63,525 bases of DNA from Pseudomonadota bacterium (GTDB lineage Bacteria; Pseudomonadota; Gammaproteobacteria; Burkholderiales; Sulfuricellaceae), in contig JAJYXP010000033.1 of assembly GCA_021801705.1 (NCBI GenBank), positions 1-63,525 of the forward strand, given 5' to 3'. Below are positions 15,597-26,514 of the stretch, piece by piece. Both the position numbers and the translations under genes were made by a program. Every line of letters begins with the position of its first letter. Positions within the stretch are counted from its first letter, which is position 1. The notes under the pieces are model-generated. The model saw nothing but the letters and a program-made list of their open reading frames with translations, was not told the origin of the DNA and did not search any database.

Positions 15597-16623
15597 GTGC
15601 GGTGTCCTGACTGTTCGCGAGTTGCCAATAAGAAAGAAACAATTGCTCCAATACTAACCGATTATTCAGCGGGTGTTGCAAGGTTCGCTGTGCTGCCGCC
15701 AATTCCTGCTGAAAGCGGAATAATTCTATCAAGTTGATCGTTTTTGCCAAGCGTATCGTTTCCGCCGACGATTCGGGCTGGTATCGCGCTCTTGCGGTCA
15801 AGCTGAGGCTCGCCAAGTCATATACCCACTGTTGCATCCAATTCAGTGTCCAGGCCAACTCCGTTTTTTCCCCTTGTTCAGCCAGGGACAGGGGGTCAAG
15901 TCGCTCTGGAGCGCCGAGTTGATCGAGTACCTGTTTCCGTTTCAGTTGGTAATCTTCCGTGCTTAGCTGATGCGCTGCAAGCGGTGCGCCACCCGATTGC
16001 GCCAGACATGAATCCGCTTCTCTTGTTCCCTGCCCTTGCAGCCATTTCAATGCGTCCGCACGATCTGGAAGAGGAATGTTGACCTTCTGGCAGCGGCTGC
16101 GAATTGTTGGCAACAGGCGTTGAGGATGGTGCGATACCAGGATGAACAGCGTGCCGGTCGGTGGTTCCTCAAGGGTTTTCAGCAGCGCATTGGCGGCGTG
16201 AACATTCATCGCCTCTGCCGGATGAATCAGGATGACGCGCAAACCATTGCAGTGGGTCGTCAGATTGACGAAATCCGCTAACTCACGAATCTGGGCCACG
16301 GTTATGAATTGGCTTGTTTTTTTATCGGTCGGCTTGCGCGTGTCCGCCGCTTCGGCCGCAGGCTCAGTCAGTGCGGCCAGCGCTTCCGGCTCGAGCAGGC
16401 GAAAATCGGGATGGCTGCCTGCCTTGAACCAGGTACATGCACCGCATTGTTCGCAGGGTTCGCCTGAAGCCAGGGGGGATTCACATAGCAACGCTTGCGC
16501 CAGCGTGCGCCCTAGATGGAGCTTTCCAATTCCGCCGCGGCCATGCAGCAATATCGCATTGGGGAAATGCGCCTTGTTTGAAATCAACTGCTGCCAGATT
16601 TTTCCATGCCACTTATATATCAT
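15589..16623 (-). CDS. holB: DNA polymerase III, delta' subunit
   Basis: A 344-residue clamp-loader subunit. The AAA+ region contains HGRGGIGKLHLGRTLA, the zinc-binding cysteines of CESPLASGEPCEQCGACTWF, and EAMNVHAANALLKTLEEPP with the SRC motif in IRSRCQ. Delta' helps load the beta clamp but does not hydrolyse ATP. It follows tmk with only 5 bases between, the conserved tmk-holB pairing. Start ATG 16623 gives the usual length. Confidence 0.95.
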   Translation of the reverse strand: MIYKWHGKIWQQLISNKAHFPNAILLHGRGGIGKLHLGRTLAQALLCESPLASGEPCEQCGACTWFKAGSHPDFRLLEPEALAALTEPAAEAADTRKPTDKKTSQFITVAQIRELADFVNLTTHCNGLRVILIHPAEAMNVHAANALLKTLEEPPTGTLFILVSHHPQRLLPTIRSRCQKVNIPLPDRADALKWLQGQGTREADSCLAQSGGAPLAAHQLSTEDYQLKRKQVLDQLGAPERLDPLSLAEQGEKTELAWTLNWMQQWVYDLASLSLTARARYQPESSAETIRLAKTINLIELFRFQQELAAAQRTLQHPLNNRLVLEQLFLSYWQLANSQDTAHV

Positions 16624-16628
16624 ATAAA

Positions 16629-17252
16629 TCAGATAGTTGAAATAATAACTTCAAGTTCTGTCTGGATAGCGTCCACGCTTTGCCTGCCATCTATCACCCG
16701 GACCCTGTCGGGAAATTGGGCGGCACGCCTCAGGTATGCCTCCCGCACTCGCTGGAAGAAATCCTGTTTTTCCTGTTCGAAGCGGTCCAAAGAACTGTTG
16801 CTGGATAAGCGCTGCCGGCTGATTTCGACCGGAACATCGAACAACAAGGTCAAATCCGGCTGTAAGTCCTGCTGCACCCATTTTTCAAGAATTCTCAGCT
16901 TGCCCTCGTCCAATCCCCTGCCCCCGCCCTGATAGGCAAAACTGGCATCGGTAAAGCGGTCCGAGATTACCCAGTTTCCCGCCTGCAATGCAGGGAGAAT
17001 CACTTTGTCCAAGTGCTCCCGCCTGGCAGCGAACATCAATAGCGCCTCGGTTTCGAGATGCATGGATTGATGCAGAAGCAACTCGCGCAACATTTCCCCG
17101 AGCGGGGTTCCGCCCGGCTCTCTGGTCACGAGGACATTCCTGCCCTGGCTGCGAAGGTGTTCCGCAAGCCAATTCAGTTGAGTGCTTTTTCCCGCCCCGT
17201 CTATCCCTTCAAGGGTGATAAATTTTGAATTCTTGTTCTTTAGATACGGCAT
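16629..17252 (-). CDS. tmk: Thymidylate kinase
   Basis: A 207-residue dTMP kinase (dTMP to dTDP). The P-loop is [12 protein letters not shown] near residue 15-25, the DRY-equivalent motif is [17 protein letters not shown], and the LID region carries [17 protein letters not shown]. An Arg-rich P-loop as in class I enzymes is not seen, and the glycine-alanine loop fits the bacterial type II form. It lies between mltG and holB, 10 and 5 bases apart. Confidence 0.96.
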   Translation of the reverse strand: MPYLKNKNSKFITLEGIDGAGKSTQLNWLAEHLRSQGRNVLVTREPGGTPLGEMLRELLLHQSMHLETEALLMFAARREHLDKVILPALQAGNWVISDRFTDASFAYQGGGRGLDEGKLRILEKWVQQDLQPDLTLLFDVPVEISRQRLSSNSSLDRFEQEKQDFFQRVREAYLRRAAQFPDRVRVIDGRQSVDAIQTELEVIISTI

Positions 17253-17262
17253 ATTGTATGAA

Positions 17263-18276
17263 TTAGTTAATCCTGTTTCTACGACCAGACTTTTGGTAGC
17301 GCTCCACCGCCTGATTATGCTCTGTCAAGTTACTGGAGAAATAGTGCGACCCATCCCCCTTGCTTACAAAATAAAGCGCAGAGGTTGAGCTTGGATGCAA
17401 TGCCGCTTGTATCGCAGCCCATCCCGGCATGGCGATTGGAGTAGGCGGCAACCCGGTCCGCATATAGGTATTATAAACATTATCAGCGATTAAATCGTTC
17501 TTGCGCAGATTGCCATCAAACCCCTCTCCCAATCCGTAAATGACCGTCGGATCCGTCTGTAGCCTCATGCCTAAATGCAGGCGGTTAATGAACACTGCGG
17601 CGATTTTCGGGCGTTCAACCGATTTCCCGGTTTCCTTTTCGACGATGGAGGCCAGGATCAGCGCCTCATAAGGTGTGGATAAAGGCAGATTCGGGTCGCG
17701 TTCCCGCCAGGCATCGTTCAGCCTCTGCTCCATGATCTGGTAGGCGCGCTTGAGCAGGGAAAGATCGCTCATGCCGCTGCTGAAATAATACGTATTTGGA
17801 AAAAACAGACCTTCCGCACTTTCTTCCGGCGCGCCCAGGCGCTGCAGTAATTCCTTCTCACTCAATCCTGTGGTGTCGTGCTTGATGGCCGGGTGCGCGT
17901 CGAGTGCCTGGCGCATCTGCCTGAAATTCCAGCCCTCGATGAACACGATCTCGCTCTGGCTGACATCGCCCTCGGTGATCTTTTTAACCAGTTGATACGG
18001 TGTGATTTCACGATCCAGTTGGTAATCGCCGGCCTTTATTGAGCCTTCCTTGCCGAAGATTTTTACCAGCACTACAAAGCCCCATGGCCCAGGCAGTAAA
18101 CCGTCTGCGCTTAACTGCCTGGCAATGCCACGCAAGCTGCTGCCATGCTTGAGTGTAAACCCGTAGGGCGCCTGTGGCAGCGGCAAGGCGGTGTTGGCGA
18201 AATAAAACATCCAGCCTGCGGCCAGCAGGCCCGATATCATGAGTGCTGAAATAGCGCGTTTAATTGAGCGCATCAT
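17263..18276 (-). CDS. mltG: Endolytic murein transglycosylase MltG
   Basis: A 337-residue inner-membrane protein with one N-terminal membrane segment (about residues 8-28, [16 protein letters not shown]). A LysM-like/YceG domain follows and the catalytic Glu lies in [16 protein letters not shown]. The sequence [21 protein letters not shown] near the end is highly typical. It cuts nascent glycan strands and so sets their length. The start overlaps the pabC stop by 17 bases. Confidence 0.95.
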   Translation of the reverse strand: MMRSIKRAISALMISGLLAAGWMFYFANTALPLPQAPYGFTLKHGSSLRGIARQLSADGLLPGPWGFVVLVKIFGKEGSIKAGDYQLDREITPYQLVKKITEGDVSQSEIVFIEGWNFRQMRQALDAHPAIKHDTTGLSEKELLQRLGAPEESAEGLFFPNTYYFSSGMSDLSLLKRAYQIMEQRLNDAWRERDPNLPLSTPYEALILASIVEKETGKSVERPKIAAVFINRLHLGMRLQTDPTVIYGLGEGFDGNLRKNDLIADNVYNTYMRTGLPPTPIAMPGWAAIQAALHPSSTSALYFVSKGDGSHYFSSNLTEHNQAVERYQKSGRRNRIN

Positions 18277-19078
18277 CGTTCAAAAAAGCTCTCAAACGAG
18301 TTGCCAAATTTCCGGCTCGCCATTTTTTTCCCTCCAATTCCCTGACTTGCCAAACACCGAATACACTGTTGCAAAGCAGAATTTCGTCCGCATCATAGAC
18401 CCGATCCAGCGGCAGATTCTCAACCTTTACCTCTAACCCAAGTCTACCGGCCAGTTCCATGATGCGCGCCCGTTGCACGCCGGCAACGCCGCAACGGCCA
18501 AGATACGGAGTGTACAACAGGCTTCCTTGGAGCAGAAAAAGGTTGCTCATCGTCCCTTCGATTACATTCTCCTCCATGTCCAGCATCAGCCCCTCTGCAA
18601 TCTCCGGGTCGCTCCACTCCCGCCGCGCCAGTACGTTTTCAAGGCGGTTGAGGTGTTTGATTCCGGCCAGTCTGGGCTGTATGGCAAGCCGGGTGGCGCA
18701 AAGGTGCAGCCGCACGCCATCCGAGAAGTGTTGCGCCGGGTACTGTGGAATCAGGCCCGTCATCAGGATAACTGTCGCCTCGGTCTGCTCCGGAACTGCA
18801 TAGCCGCGCGCGCCCTCTCCCCTGGTGATGATTATCTTCAGTACACAGTCGGGTGTTGTACCGAGCAAGCGGCCCATTTCCGCTAGCAAGCGGTCTTGCG
18901 CCGGGCAGGCGATACCGAGCGCCGCACAATCTGTGCACAGCTTGTCATAATGGCGCTGCCAGCACAATGGGCGCCCTTCTCGAACCAGCAAGGTGCGAAA
19001 TACCCCATCGCCATACATCAGCCCCCGGTCAAACACCCGGACATGTTCGCTCAGCACCCCGTTCACCAAAATCATCAT
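18260..19078 (-). CDS. pabC: Aminodeoxychorismate lyase
   Basis: A 272-residue PLP enzyme of fold type IV that converts 4-amino-4-deoxychorismate to p-aminobenzoate and pyruvate. It begins MMILVNGVLSEHVRVFDRGLMYGDG; the PLP lysine is in AGIKHLNRLENVLARREW, followed by EENVIEGTMSNLFLL. The start at 19078 is chosen because its ATG overlaps the pabB stop (ATGA); the open frame runs further upstream but that part is antisense to pabB codons and unlike the family. Confidence 0.93.
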   Translation of the reverse strand: MMILVNGVLSEHVRVFDRGLMYGDGVFRTLLVREGRPLCWQRHYDKLCTDCAALGIACPAQDRLLAEMGRLLGTTPDCVLKIIITRGEGARGYAVPEQTEATVILMTGLIPQYPAQHFSDGVRLHLCATRLAIQPRLAGIKHLNRLENVLARREWSDPEIAEGLMLDMEENVIEGTMSNLFLLQGSLLYTPYLGRCGVAGVQRARIMELAGRLGLEVKVENLPLDRVYDADEILLCNSVFGVWQVRELEGKKWRAGNLATRLRAFLNDDALN

Positions 19079-20445
19079 TCCACTCCGAGCGACCTGAGCA
19101 GCCCCTTTGCCTTGGCGCGGGTTTCGGCAAGCTCGAGCAATGGATCGGAGTCGGCAACGATGCCCGCACCGGCTTTGAAGGTAAGTGCATTGCCCTCGAG
19201 CATGAAGCTGCGGATCAGGATATTGAGGTCCATGCTGCCGTCGAGATTGACGTACCCCATGCTGCCGGTATAGGCGCAGCGCGGGTTTGCCTCGAGTTCG
19301 CTGATGATCTGCATGGTACGCACTTTCGGGCAACCCGTAATCGTGCCCCCCGGGAACAGGGCGCGCAGGATTTCGGATGGGCTCGTGTTTTCGCGCAAAC
19401 GGCCGCGCACGCTGGACTCGATATGGTGAACATGGGCATAGCTGCACACCGCCATCAGTTCGTTGACCTCGACACTCCCCGGTTCGCATACCCGCCCCAG
19501 GTCATTTCGCTCCAAATCAACCAGCATGATGTGTTCGGCCCGCTCTTTCGGGCTGGCGAGCAGATGCTGGCGCAGCCGCTCGTCCTCTTCAGGCACAGCG
19601 GCACGTGGATGCGTGCCTGCAATCGGACGGGTTTCTATCATGCCGTCACGCACCCTGGCCAATCTCTCCGGCGAAGAGCTGATGATCTGCTGCCTGCCGA
19701 AATCGGCCAGGCCAGCGAATGGGGCCGGATTGTTTTCGCGCAGACGCGCATAGATGTCAGCAGCACCCCCCCGTGTGATCTGCGCCCGCCACTGGCGTGA
19801 AAGATTGACCTGGAATACGTCTCCCTCCCGGATATAGCGTTTGACCTTCTCCACGCTGTGCAGGAAGGTCTGTTCATTTTCTTCTTCCAGCGCTTCCGTC
19901 CTCACCTGTCCGCCGGCAAACTCGGTAACACCGCTCAACTCGGCACGCAGGGTTTCGAGAAGATGCGAGCACGTATCCTCAGCAAATAAAAAGGTCTTTC
20001 CTTCCACCCTGTCGACCATCACGGCAGCGGGTATGCGCACCAAGGCTGCCAACGGAAAATCGCTTTCTTGTCCTCGGGTGGTTTGGCCGAGGGTTTGCGG
20101 CTTTACTTCAACCGTGGGTTCCAACTGGTGCAGCAGTTCATAACCCAGATAGATGAACCAGCCGCCATGAAACGGAAGCTCCGATCCTTCTTGCTCTGAT
20201 TGGCGCCCGTTCTTTTCCCATTCTTCATCCAGCTCAGAGAGAAATGACTTTTCCTGGCCGGGCAGGCCGCCAAAAAGCCTTTGTTTGTGTGGAAAGGCGA
20301 ACAGAATGTCCCAGCCGCGACATCCCAGGGTTTGCAGCAAAAAGGGATAGCGCTGCGGGTTCGCCGCATGGAGGCCAAGCAAGTCGGGCGTGCCGGGGAG
20401 CTGAATGACGGGCACAAGATACCTCAATGATGAGGAGAAACGCAA
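19075..20445 (-). CDS. pabB: Aminodeoxychorismate synthase, component I
   Basis: A 456-residue chorismate-utilising enzyme. The C-terminal catalytic half has IREGDVFQVNLSRQW, SSPERLARV, ETRPIAGTHPR, ERAEHIMLVDLERNDLGR, FPGGTITGCPKVRTMQIISELE and SMGYVNLDGSMDLNILIRS, all typical of PabB/TrpE. The P-I-A-G-T motif, where the family's catalytic Lys form is P-I-K-G-T, has Ala; PabB enzymes vary at this place (PIAGT is common in anthranilate synthases), so anthranilate synthase is a possible alternative. Linkage to pabC supports PabB. Confidence 0.88.
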   Translation of the reverse strand: MRFSSSLRYLVPVIQLPGTPDLLGLHAANPQRYPFLLQTLGCRGWDILFAFPHKQRLFGGLPGQEKSFLSELDEEWEKNGRQSEQEGSELPFHGGWFIYLGYELLHQLEPTVEVKPQTLGQTTRGQESDFPLAALVRIPAAVMVDRVEGKTFLFAEDTCSHLLETLRAELSGVTEFAGGQVRTEALEEENEQTFLHSVEKVKRYIREGDVFQVNLSRQWRAQITRGGAADIYARLRENNPAPFAGLADFGRQQIISSSPERLARVRDGMIETRPIAGTHPRAAVPEEDERLRQHLLASPKERAEHIMLVDLERNDLGRVCEPGSVEVNELMAVCSYAHVHHIESSVRGRLRENTSPSEILRALFPGGTITGCPKVRTMQIISELEANPRCAYTGSMGYVNLDGSMDLNILIRSFMLEGNALTFKAGAGIVADSDPLLELAETRAKAKGLLRSLGVE

Positions 20446-20473
20446 GGGGACGGCGCCCCCTTACGGCAGGGAT

Positions 20474-21712
20474 TTAGACCTTACGGAATACCAAAGTGCC
20501 GTTTGTGCCACCGAATCCGAAGGAATTCGACAGGGCAACATCAATCTTCATGTTACGGGCCGTGTTTGGAACGTAATCCAGATCGCACTCCGGGTCCTGC
20601 TCGAAAATATTGATAGTCGGCGGCGCAATCTGATGGTGCACGGCCAGAGCCGAGAACACCGCCTCAACACCCCCTGCGGCGCCGAGCAGATGGCCGGTCA
20701 TGGATTTTGTCGAGTTGACCGCGATCTTCCGGGCATGGTCGCCAAAGCAGAGCTTGACCGCCTTGGTTTCCGCCAAGTCGCCCAAAGGCGTCGAGGTGCC
20801 GTGGGCATTTACGTAATCGACCTTGTCCGGCGCAATGCCGGCGTTGCGCAGCGCATTCGCCATGCAGCGTGCGGCGCCGCTGCCGTCCTCGCAGGGTGCG
20901 GTCATGTGGTTGGCGTCGGCACTCATGCCGAAGCCGGGCAGTTCGGCGTATATTTTTGCGCCGCGTGCCTTGGCGTGCTCGTATTCCTCAAGCACCAGAA
21001 TGCCTGCGCCTTCGCCCAGCACGAATCCATCACGACCGGTATCCCATGGGCGGCTAGCCGTTTCCGGGTCATCGTTGCGCGTGCTCAGGGCGCGTGCCGA
21101 AGCAAAGCCGCCGATTGCCAGCGGCGTTACGGTGGATTCCGCGCCGCCTGCGATCATGATGTCGGCATCGCCGTATTCGATCATGCGCGCGGAATCGCCG
21201 ATACAGTGGGTGGCTGTCGTACAGGCCGTAACCATCGCCAGATTCGGGCCCTTGAGGCCATACATGATGGACAGGTTGCCCGAGATCATGTTGATGATAG
21301 TGCCTGGAATGAAAAACGGGGAAATCTTGCGCGCCCCGCCTTCCAGATAGGTATTATGGGTATCCTCGATCATCGGCAGACCGCCGATGCCGGAACCGAT
21401 ATTGACGCCGATGCGCTCGGCGTTTTCCGGAGTCACCTCAAGTCCGGAGTCCTTGATCGCCTGTATCCCCGCAGCCAGGCCGTAATGGATGAAAATATCC
21501 ATGCGGCGTGCTTCCTTGGCGGAAATGTACTGAGTAACGTCGAACCCATGGACCTCGCCGACAATTTGGGAGGCGAAGGTCGAGGCATCAAAACGGGAAA
21601 TCCGGGTAATTCCGGATTTCCCCGCAAGAATGTTTGACCACGCTTGTTCAACGGTATTGCCGACAGGAGAAATGATGCCCAGGCCGGTGATGACAACTCT
21701 GCGTTTAGACAA
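20474..21712 (-). CDS. fabF: 3-oxoacyl-[acyl-carrier-protein] synthase II
   Basis: A 412-residue condensing enzyme for fatty acid elongation. The active-site Cys is in [12 protein letters not shown], and the two histidines in [11 protein letters not shown] and [22 protein letters not shown] ends the protein. It follows acpP by 43 bases in the conserved fab order. Start ATG 21712 gives [18 protein letters not shown]. Confidence 0.97.
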   Translation of the reverse strand: MSKRRVVITGLGIISPVGNTVEQAWSNILAGKSGITRISRFDASTFASQIVGEVHGFDVTQYISAKEARRMDIFIHYGLAAGIQAIKDSGLEVTPENAERIGVNIGSGIGGLPMIEDTHNTYLEGGARKISPFFIPGTIINMISGNLSIMYGLKGPNLAMVTACTTATHCIGDSARMIEYGDADIMIAGGAESTVTPLAIGGFASARALSTRNDDPETASRPWDTGRDGFVLGEGAGILVLEEYEHAKARGAKIYAELPGFGMSADANHMTAPCEDGSGAARCMANALRNAGIAPDKVDYVNAHGTSTPLGDLAETKAVKLCFGDHARKIAVNSTKSMTGHLLGAAGGVEAVFSALAVHHQIAPPTINIFEQDPECDLDYVPNTARNMKIDVALSNSFGFGGTNGTLVFRKV

Positions 21713-21755
21713 GACGGACTCCAGTTTTGAGTGATGACGGAGTAGGCAGGATAGG

Positions 21756-21992
21756 TTAGCTCAGATGGCTATTGATGTAATCAACAGCCTGTTTGACGGT
21801 GGTGATTTTCTCGGCGTCTTCATCGGGTATTTCGCAGTTGAATTCTTCTTCAAGCGCCATGACCAACTCGACGGTGTCCAGAGAATCGGCACCCAGATCG
21901 TCAACGAAGGAAGATTCGATTTTCACTTCTGCTTCGTTTACGCCCAGTTGTTCAGCAACGATTTTATTAACACGTTGTTCGATGTTTTCCAT
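21756..21992 (-). CDS. acpP: Acyl carrier protein
   Basis: A 78-residue acidic protein. The phosphopantetheine attachment serine is S37 in [19 protein letters not shown]. The start [18 protein letters not shown] is typical of proteobacterial AcpP. It carries growing fatty acids for FabD, FabH, FabF and FabG encoded around it, and for PlsX. Confidence 0.98.
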   Translation of the reverse strand: MENIEQRVNKIVAEQLGVNEAEVKIESSFVDDLGADSLDTVELVMALEEEFNCEIPDEDAEKITTVKQAVDYINSHLS

Positions 21993-22079
21993 CTAAGTAC
22001 CCTCTCAATGATCGCCACAAAAAAAACTTACGCATTTTACCAAAAATTGCCTGCTTCACCAACTGTGAAGCTTGCCCAA

Positions 22080-22820
22080 TCAACTCATGTACATACCGCC
22101 ATTGACGTGCATCGTCGTACCCGTGATGTAACCCGCCCGGGACGATGCCAGGAATGCGACGGAGGCGGCGATGTCGTCAACCGCCCCCAGCCTGCCCATG
22201 GGGATATGCCCAAGCAGTGATTCGCGCTGCGCATCGCCCAAGGCGCGGGTCATCTCCGTGTCGATAAATCCGGGCGCTACGCAGTTCACCGTGATGTTGC
22301 GGCTGCCAACCTCGCGTGCCAGCGACTTGCTGAAACCGATGATGCCTGCCTTGGCGGCAGCGTAATTGGCTTGCCCGGCGTTGCCCATCACGCCAACCAC
22401 AGAGGCGATGCTGATGATGCGGCCGTAGCGCGCTTTCATCATGGAGCGCAGGACAGCCTGGCTCAGGCGGAACACGGACTTCAGGTTGGTGTCCATGATG
22501 TCGTCCCATTCCTCTTCCTTCATCCGCATCAGCAGATTATCGCGCGTGATGCCTGCATTGTTGACCAGAATGGAGATTTCACCGAATTGAGCGCGGATGG
22601 ATTGCAACACCTGCTCGATTTGCGCGGGATCATTCACGTTTAGCGCCAGGCCGGCACCCTTGATCCCGGCCTGCTTCAAGTAGCCGCTTATACTGTCGGC
22701 CCCGGATTGGCTGGTGGCGGTACCCACTACCGCGGCGCCCTGCTTGCCGAGTTCCAACGCAACCGCCTGGCCAATGCCGCGGCTGGCACCCGTTACCAAA
22801 GCAATCTGTCCGTCCAGCAT
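22080..22820 (-). CDS. fabG: 3-oxoacyl-[acyl-carrier-protein] reductase
   Basis: A 246-residue short-chain dehydrogenase that reduces 3-oxoacyl-ACP with NADPH. The cofactor motif is TGASRGIGQAVA, NNAG follows in LVNNAGITRDNLLMRM, and the catalytic set is S in ISIASVVG with YAAAKAG. It sits between fabD and acpP. Confidence 0.97.
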   Translation of the reverse strand: MLDGQIALVTGASRGIGQAVALELGKQGAAVVGTATSQSGADSISGYLKQAGIKGAGLALNVNDPAQIEQVLQSIRAQFGEISILVNNAGITRDNLLMRMKEEEWDDIMDTNLKSVFRLSQAVLRSMMKARYGRIISIASVVGVMGNAGQANYAAAKAGIIGFSKSLAREVGSRNITVNCVAPGFIDTEMTRALGDAQRESLLGHIPMGRLGAVDDIAASVAFLASSRAGYITGTTMHVNGGMYMS

Positions 22821-22835
22821 TTACCCTTCCCCCTG

Positions 22836-23765
22836 TTATTTCAATAAATCCATGGCCTGCCGCACCGCAGCCTCATCGGTGAGTGCGATTGCCTGGATGT
22901 TGCTGTCGATGCGTTTGCTCAATCCCGCCAGCACTTTCCCCGGTCCGCATTCGGCAAGAATGCTGATACCTTGGCGAGCAAAACTTTGCACTGTTTCCAC
23001 CCACCTGACCGGACTATACAACTGGCGGGCCAGCGCATCCTTGATCGCAGCCGCGTCACTGTGGCTCTTGACGTCGGCGTTTTGTATCACGGGAATTTGC
23101 GGCGCTGAGATTTCAACGGATTGCAATCGCAGCGCCAGGGCATCCGCCGCGGGGCGCATCAAGGCACAATGGGAAGGAACGCTGACTGGTAGCGGCAGCG
23201 CGCGCTTCGCGCCTTTTTCCTTGGCCAGCGCCATGCCCCGCTCCACCGCAATTTTATGGCCGGCGATGACAATCTGTCCGGGTGAGTTGAAGTTGACCGC
23301 TTCCAGTACTTCGCCTTGCGCCGCTTCAGCGCAAACGGCGCGCACCACGTCGTCGTCGAGTCCAAGAATGGCAGCCATGCCTCCCACTCCCTCGGCCACC
23401 GCCCCCTGCATGGCCAGTGCGCGGAAACGCACCAGCGGCAGCGCGTCGGCAAAGGCCAAGGCACCGGAAGCAACCAGGGCGGTATATTCGCCCAGGCTAT
23501 GGCCGGCCAGCACCACGGGTTTGGCACCCCGCAGCGCGTTCCAGGCGCGGAACACAGCCACGCCGGCGGCCAGCATCACTGGCTGGGTATTGACAGTGAG
23601 GTTAAGTTCCTCGGCATTGCCGCTGGTAACCATCCCCCACAGATCCTGTTCGAGAATGGCGCCGGCCTCTTCGAATGTTTCACGAACGATGGGCAGATTA
23701 TCAAAACCCTGCATCATCCCGACCGATTGCGACCCCTGCCCTGGAAATACGAATGCCAAGCTCAT
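22836..23765 (-). CDS. fabD: Malonyl-CoA:ACP transacylase
   Basis: A 309-residue enzyme that loads malonate on ACP. Seen are FVFPGQGSQSVGM at the start, the catalytic serine in LAGHSLGEYTALV and the histidine in VSVPSHCALM. It is 12 bases downstream of fabH. Confidence 0.97.
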   Translation of the reverse strand: MSLAFVFPGQGSQSVGMMQGFDNLPIVRETFEEAGAILEQDLWGMVTSGNAEELNLTVNTQPVMLAAGVAVFRAWNALRGAKPVVLAGHSLGEYTALVASGALAFADALPLVRFRALAMQGAVAEGVGGMAAILGLDDDVVRAVCAEAAQGEVLEAVNFNSPGQIVIAGHKIAVERGMALAKEKGAKRALPLPVSVPSHCALMRPAADALALRLQSVEISAPQIPVIQNADVKSHSDAAAIKDALARQLYSPVRWVETVQSFARQGISILAECGPGKVLAGLSKRIDSNIQAIALTDEAAVRQAMDLLK

Positions 23766-23777
23766 TTTTTTACCTTC

Positions 23778-24737
23778 TTACCAAGTCACCAACGCTGAAC
23801 CCCAGGTAAACCCACCGCCCACACCTTCCATCAGAATGGTGTCGCCGGGCTTGATGCGCCCATCCCGAACAGCCACGTCCAAGGCCAGCGGGATGGAGGC
23901 GGCGGAAGTGTTGCCGTGCTTGTCCACGGTAACCACCACGTTGTCCATGCTCATTCCCAGCTTCTTGGCGGTGGCCTGAATAATGCGGATATTGGCCTGA
24001 TGCGGCACCAGCCAGGTGATGTCGGATTTCCGCATGCCGTTGGCGGCAAGCGTTTCCTCGACGATCGAATCCAGCACGCCGACGGCGAACTTGAACACAC
24101 CGGTGCCGTCCATTTCCACAAATGGCTTGCCTTCGACCTTGCCGCCTGCAAGGCAGGCCGGCACGGCCAGCAGATGACCGTAGCTGCCGTCGGCGTGCAA
24201 ATGGGTGGAGATGATTCCTGGGGTATCACCGGCCTTCAGAACGACAGCCCCTGCTCCGTCGCCGAACAGGACGCAGGTGCCGCGGTCAGTCCAGTCCATG
24301 ATGCGGGAAAAGGTTTCAGCGCCCACGACCAGGGCGCATTTGCTCTGCCCGCCGCGGATAAACTGGTCAGCCGTTGCCAGCGCATAGACGAAACCGCTGC
24401 ACACCGCCTGTATGTCGAAAGCAGGTCCGCCGCTCTTGATGCCGAGTTTTTGCTGCAGAATGCAGGCGGTGCTGGGAAATATCAAATCGGGGGTGGTGGT
24501 GGCGACGATGATCAAATCGATGCTCTGGGGATCAACTCCGGCCATTTCGATGGCGCGTTGCGCGGCCTGGAATGCCAGGTCGCTGGTTGTTTCGTTTTCT
24601 GCGACGATGTGGCGTTCACGGATGCCGGTGCGGGTAAAAATCCACTCGTCGGAGGTGTCGACCATCCGCTCCAGATCCTGGTTGGTCAGGACTTTTTCCG
24701 GCAGATAACCACCGGTGCCGATAATACGGGAATACAT
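23778..24737 (-). CDS. fabH: 3-oxoacyl-[acyl-carrier-protein] synthase III
   Basis: A 319-residue initiating condensing enzyme. The Cys is in [14 protein letters not shown], the His in [14 protein letters not shown] and the Asn in [16 protein letters not shown]. It starts directly where plsX stops (24737/24738), a tight coupling. Confidence 0.97.
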   Translation of the reverse strand: MYSRIIGTGGYLPEKVLTNQDLERMVDTSDEWIFTRTGIRERHIVAENETTSDLAFQAAQRAIEMAGVDPQSIDLIIVATTTPDLIFPSTACILQQKLGIKSGGPAFDIQAVCSGFVYALATADQFIRGGQSKCALVVGAETFSRIMDWTDRGTCVLFGDGAGAVVLKAGDTPGIISTHLHADGSYGHLLAVPACLAGGKVEGKPFVEMDGTGVFKFAVGVLDSIVEETLAANGMRKSDITWLVPHQANIRIIQATAKKLGMSMDNVVVTVDKHGNTSAASIPLALDVAVRDGRIKPGDTILMEGVGGGFTWGSALVTW

Positions 24738-25754
24738 TCAGACCGTTCCTTCGTTCAACATGGCCATTTGTTCGTTGATCCGGCGCAACACACCGTTGCG
24801 TGCTTCCTCGACAGCGCGCTCGATGGCAAACTGGAAGGCAAAACTGTCTGCCGAGCCGTGGCTCTTTACCACAACGCCGCGCAGCCCAAGGAGACTTGCA
24901 CCATTATAACGCCGATGGTCCAGTCGTTTCTTGAAAGCGCTGATGACGGGCCACGCGACCAAGCCCGCCAGGCGCGTCAGCAAGTTGCGCTTGAATTCCT
25001 GGCGCAGGAACGTTCCCAGCATCTGCACCAACCCCTCCGACGCCTTCAACGCGACGTTGCCGACAAAACCGTCGCAGACAACCACGTCTGTGGTGCCTTT
25101 GTAAATATCGTGGCCTTCCACATTGCCGTAAAAATTCAGGTGGCTTTGCTGCAAAAGTTCTGCGGCCTGTTTGACGATATCATTGCCCTTGATATCTTCT
25201 TCCCCGATATTGAGCAGGCCTATGGAAGGATTTTCCTTGTGTTCCACAGCGGAAACCAGCATCGCGCCCATGATTCCGAACTGGAGCAGATGGTTGGCGG
25301 TGCAGTCCACATTGGCGCCCAGATCAAGGACATGTGTATGGCCATTAAGGGTGGGAAGCATGGCGGCGATGGCAGGACGTTCGATGCCGGGCAGCATTTT
25401 CAGGACAAAACGGGAAATTGCCATCAGTGCTCCGGTGTTGCCGGCACTGACGCAAGCGTTAGCCTCGCCTGTCTTGACCAAGTTAATGGCGACACGCATG
25501 GAAGAGTCTTTTTTATTGCGCAGAACCAGAGCCGGCTGGTCGTCCATGGTAACCACCTCGCTGGCATGATGAATGCGCAAGCGCGGATTGACTGCGGTCT
25601 TGCAGGCCCGCAGTTCGGCCTCAATCGCTTCGGTCAGGCCGACCAACACAATATTGACTTCGGCATCCCGGCTCAGAAATTCGAGAGCGGCGGGCACGGT
25701 AACATGCGGTCCATGGTCACCGCCCATGGCATCAATCGCAACGGTGATGTCCAT
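24738..25754 (-). CDS. plsX: Phosphate acyltransferase PlsX
   Basis: A 338-residue enzyme that makes acyl-phosphate from acyl-ACP for glycerophospholipid synthesis. The start [20 protein letters not shown] and [33 protein letters not shown] and [16 protein letters not shown] are family signatures. It lies between rpmF and fabH as in most proteobacteria. Confidence 0.97.
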   Translation of the reverse strand: MDITVAIDAMGGDHGPHVTVPAALEFLSRDAEVNIVLVGLTEAIEAELRACKTAVNPRLRIHHASEVVTMDDQPALVLRNKKDSSMRVAINLVKTGEANACVSAGNTGALMAISRFVLKMLPGIERPAIAAMLPTLNGHTHVLDLGANVDCTANHLLQFGIMGAMLVSAVEHKENPSIGLLNIGEEDIKGNDIVKQAAELLQQSHLNFYGNVEGHDIYKGTTDVVVCDGFVGNVALKASEGLVQMLGTFLRQEFKRNLLTRLAGLVAWPVISAFKKRLDHRRYNGASLLGLRGVVVKSHGSADSFAFQFAIERAVEEARNGVLRRINEQMAMLNEGTV

Positions 25755-25810
25755 TTAATGGGCAATCAGTCGTTGTACACCGTCCTTACCGTGCACGCTG
25801 TAAGGCAGCG

Positions 25811-25990
25811 TCACTCGCTCTTGGCGCGCGCAACTTTTTTGCCGCGATAGAAACCGCTGGGGCTGACGTGGTGACGCAGGTGCACTTCACCGGTGGTCGG
25901 CTCGGTGGCCAGCGGCGGGTTGGTCAGAAAGTCGTGTGCGCGGTGCATGCCACGCTTTGAAGGGGATTTCTTATTCTGTTGTACAGCCAT
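25811..25990 (-). CDS. rpmF: 50S ribosomal protein L32
   Basis: A 59-residue protein, read directly from the sequence: it begins [20 protein letters not shown], continues [21 protein letters not shown] and ends KVARAKSE. This is the L32 family of proteobacteria without the zinc-binding cysteines. It sits between yceD and plsX, the universal position. The start ATG is 11 bases downstream of the yceD stop. Confidence 0.95.
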   Translation of the reverse strand: MAVQQNKKSPSKRGMHRAHDFLTNPPLATEPTTGEVHLRHHVSPSGFYRGKKVARAKSE

Positions 25991-26001
25991 GATATAACTC
26001 C

Positions 26002-26514
26002 TTAATTTCTATGATCTTGTGTTTTCAGCGCGGCCAGTGCGCTAAAGACGTGTTGTTCATCCAATTTGGCCTGGCCAAAATTCCTGTCCGCCTTGCAATC
26101 TTCCGGCGCGTGCATGGGCGCCATCGGCAGTCCCAGCAATACCTCTTCCTCGACCAGGGCCAGCACATCCATGTTCGGATCCGCCTTGACAGCGTCCGTC
26201 AACTCCTCCTCATTCACTGCCCCGGTAGCTTCCTGCCCGCCTTCAATCAACTCCAGATCCGATTCAAAGCTGACCGGGTAGGGTAGAACATCAAGGCAGC
26301 GCTGACACTTAAGCTGTAGCATACCTTTTGCGGCGCATTTCAGGAAAAGCTTGCCGTTCCCGCCGCGTCTGCCGGTCAGGGTATAATCCAACTTTCCCTC
26401 GCCGGAAAACAGTAAATCCCGCAACCGGCCCAGGTCCTCAACCGCCACGCTGCCACTCAGGGTTTCGCCGTTACGGGCAAACTCTATACTGTTGATGACG
26501 ACCTGTTCATGCAT
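26002..26514 (-). CDS. yceD: YceD/DUF177 family protein
   Basis: A 170-residue protein upstream of rpmF. The conserved C-x(2)-C motif is [35 protein letters not shown] and [15 protein letters not shown] are also typical. In E. coli and plants this family affects 23S rRNA accumulation. It begins the long minus-strand rpmF-fab operon and is divergent from pycA across an 87-111 base AT-rich gap. Confidence 0.9.
   Translation of the reverse strand: MHEQVVINSIEFARNGETLSGSVAVEDLGRLRDLLFSGEGKLDYTLTGRRGGNGKLFLKCAAKGMLQLKCQRCLDVLPYPVSFESDLELIEGGQEATGAVNEEELTDAVKADPNMDVLALVEEEVLLGLPMAPMHAPEDCKADRNFGQAKLDEQHVFSALAALKTQDHRN

Noticed and set aside
19079-19489. N-terminal extension of the pabC frame
   Set aside because: It lies entirely antisense-free but out of frame within pabB; the ATGA overlap and family start place pabC at 19078.
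23916-25850. A 644-codon open frame opposite fabH and plsX
   Set aside because: It is antisense to two complete conserved genes, has no recognisable domain and its composition follows the third-position bias of the sense genes.
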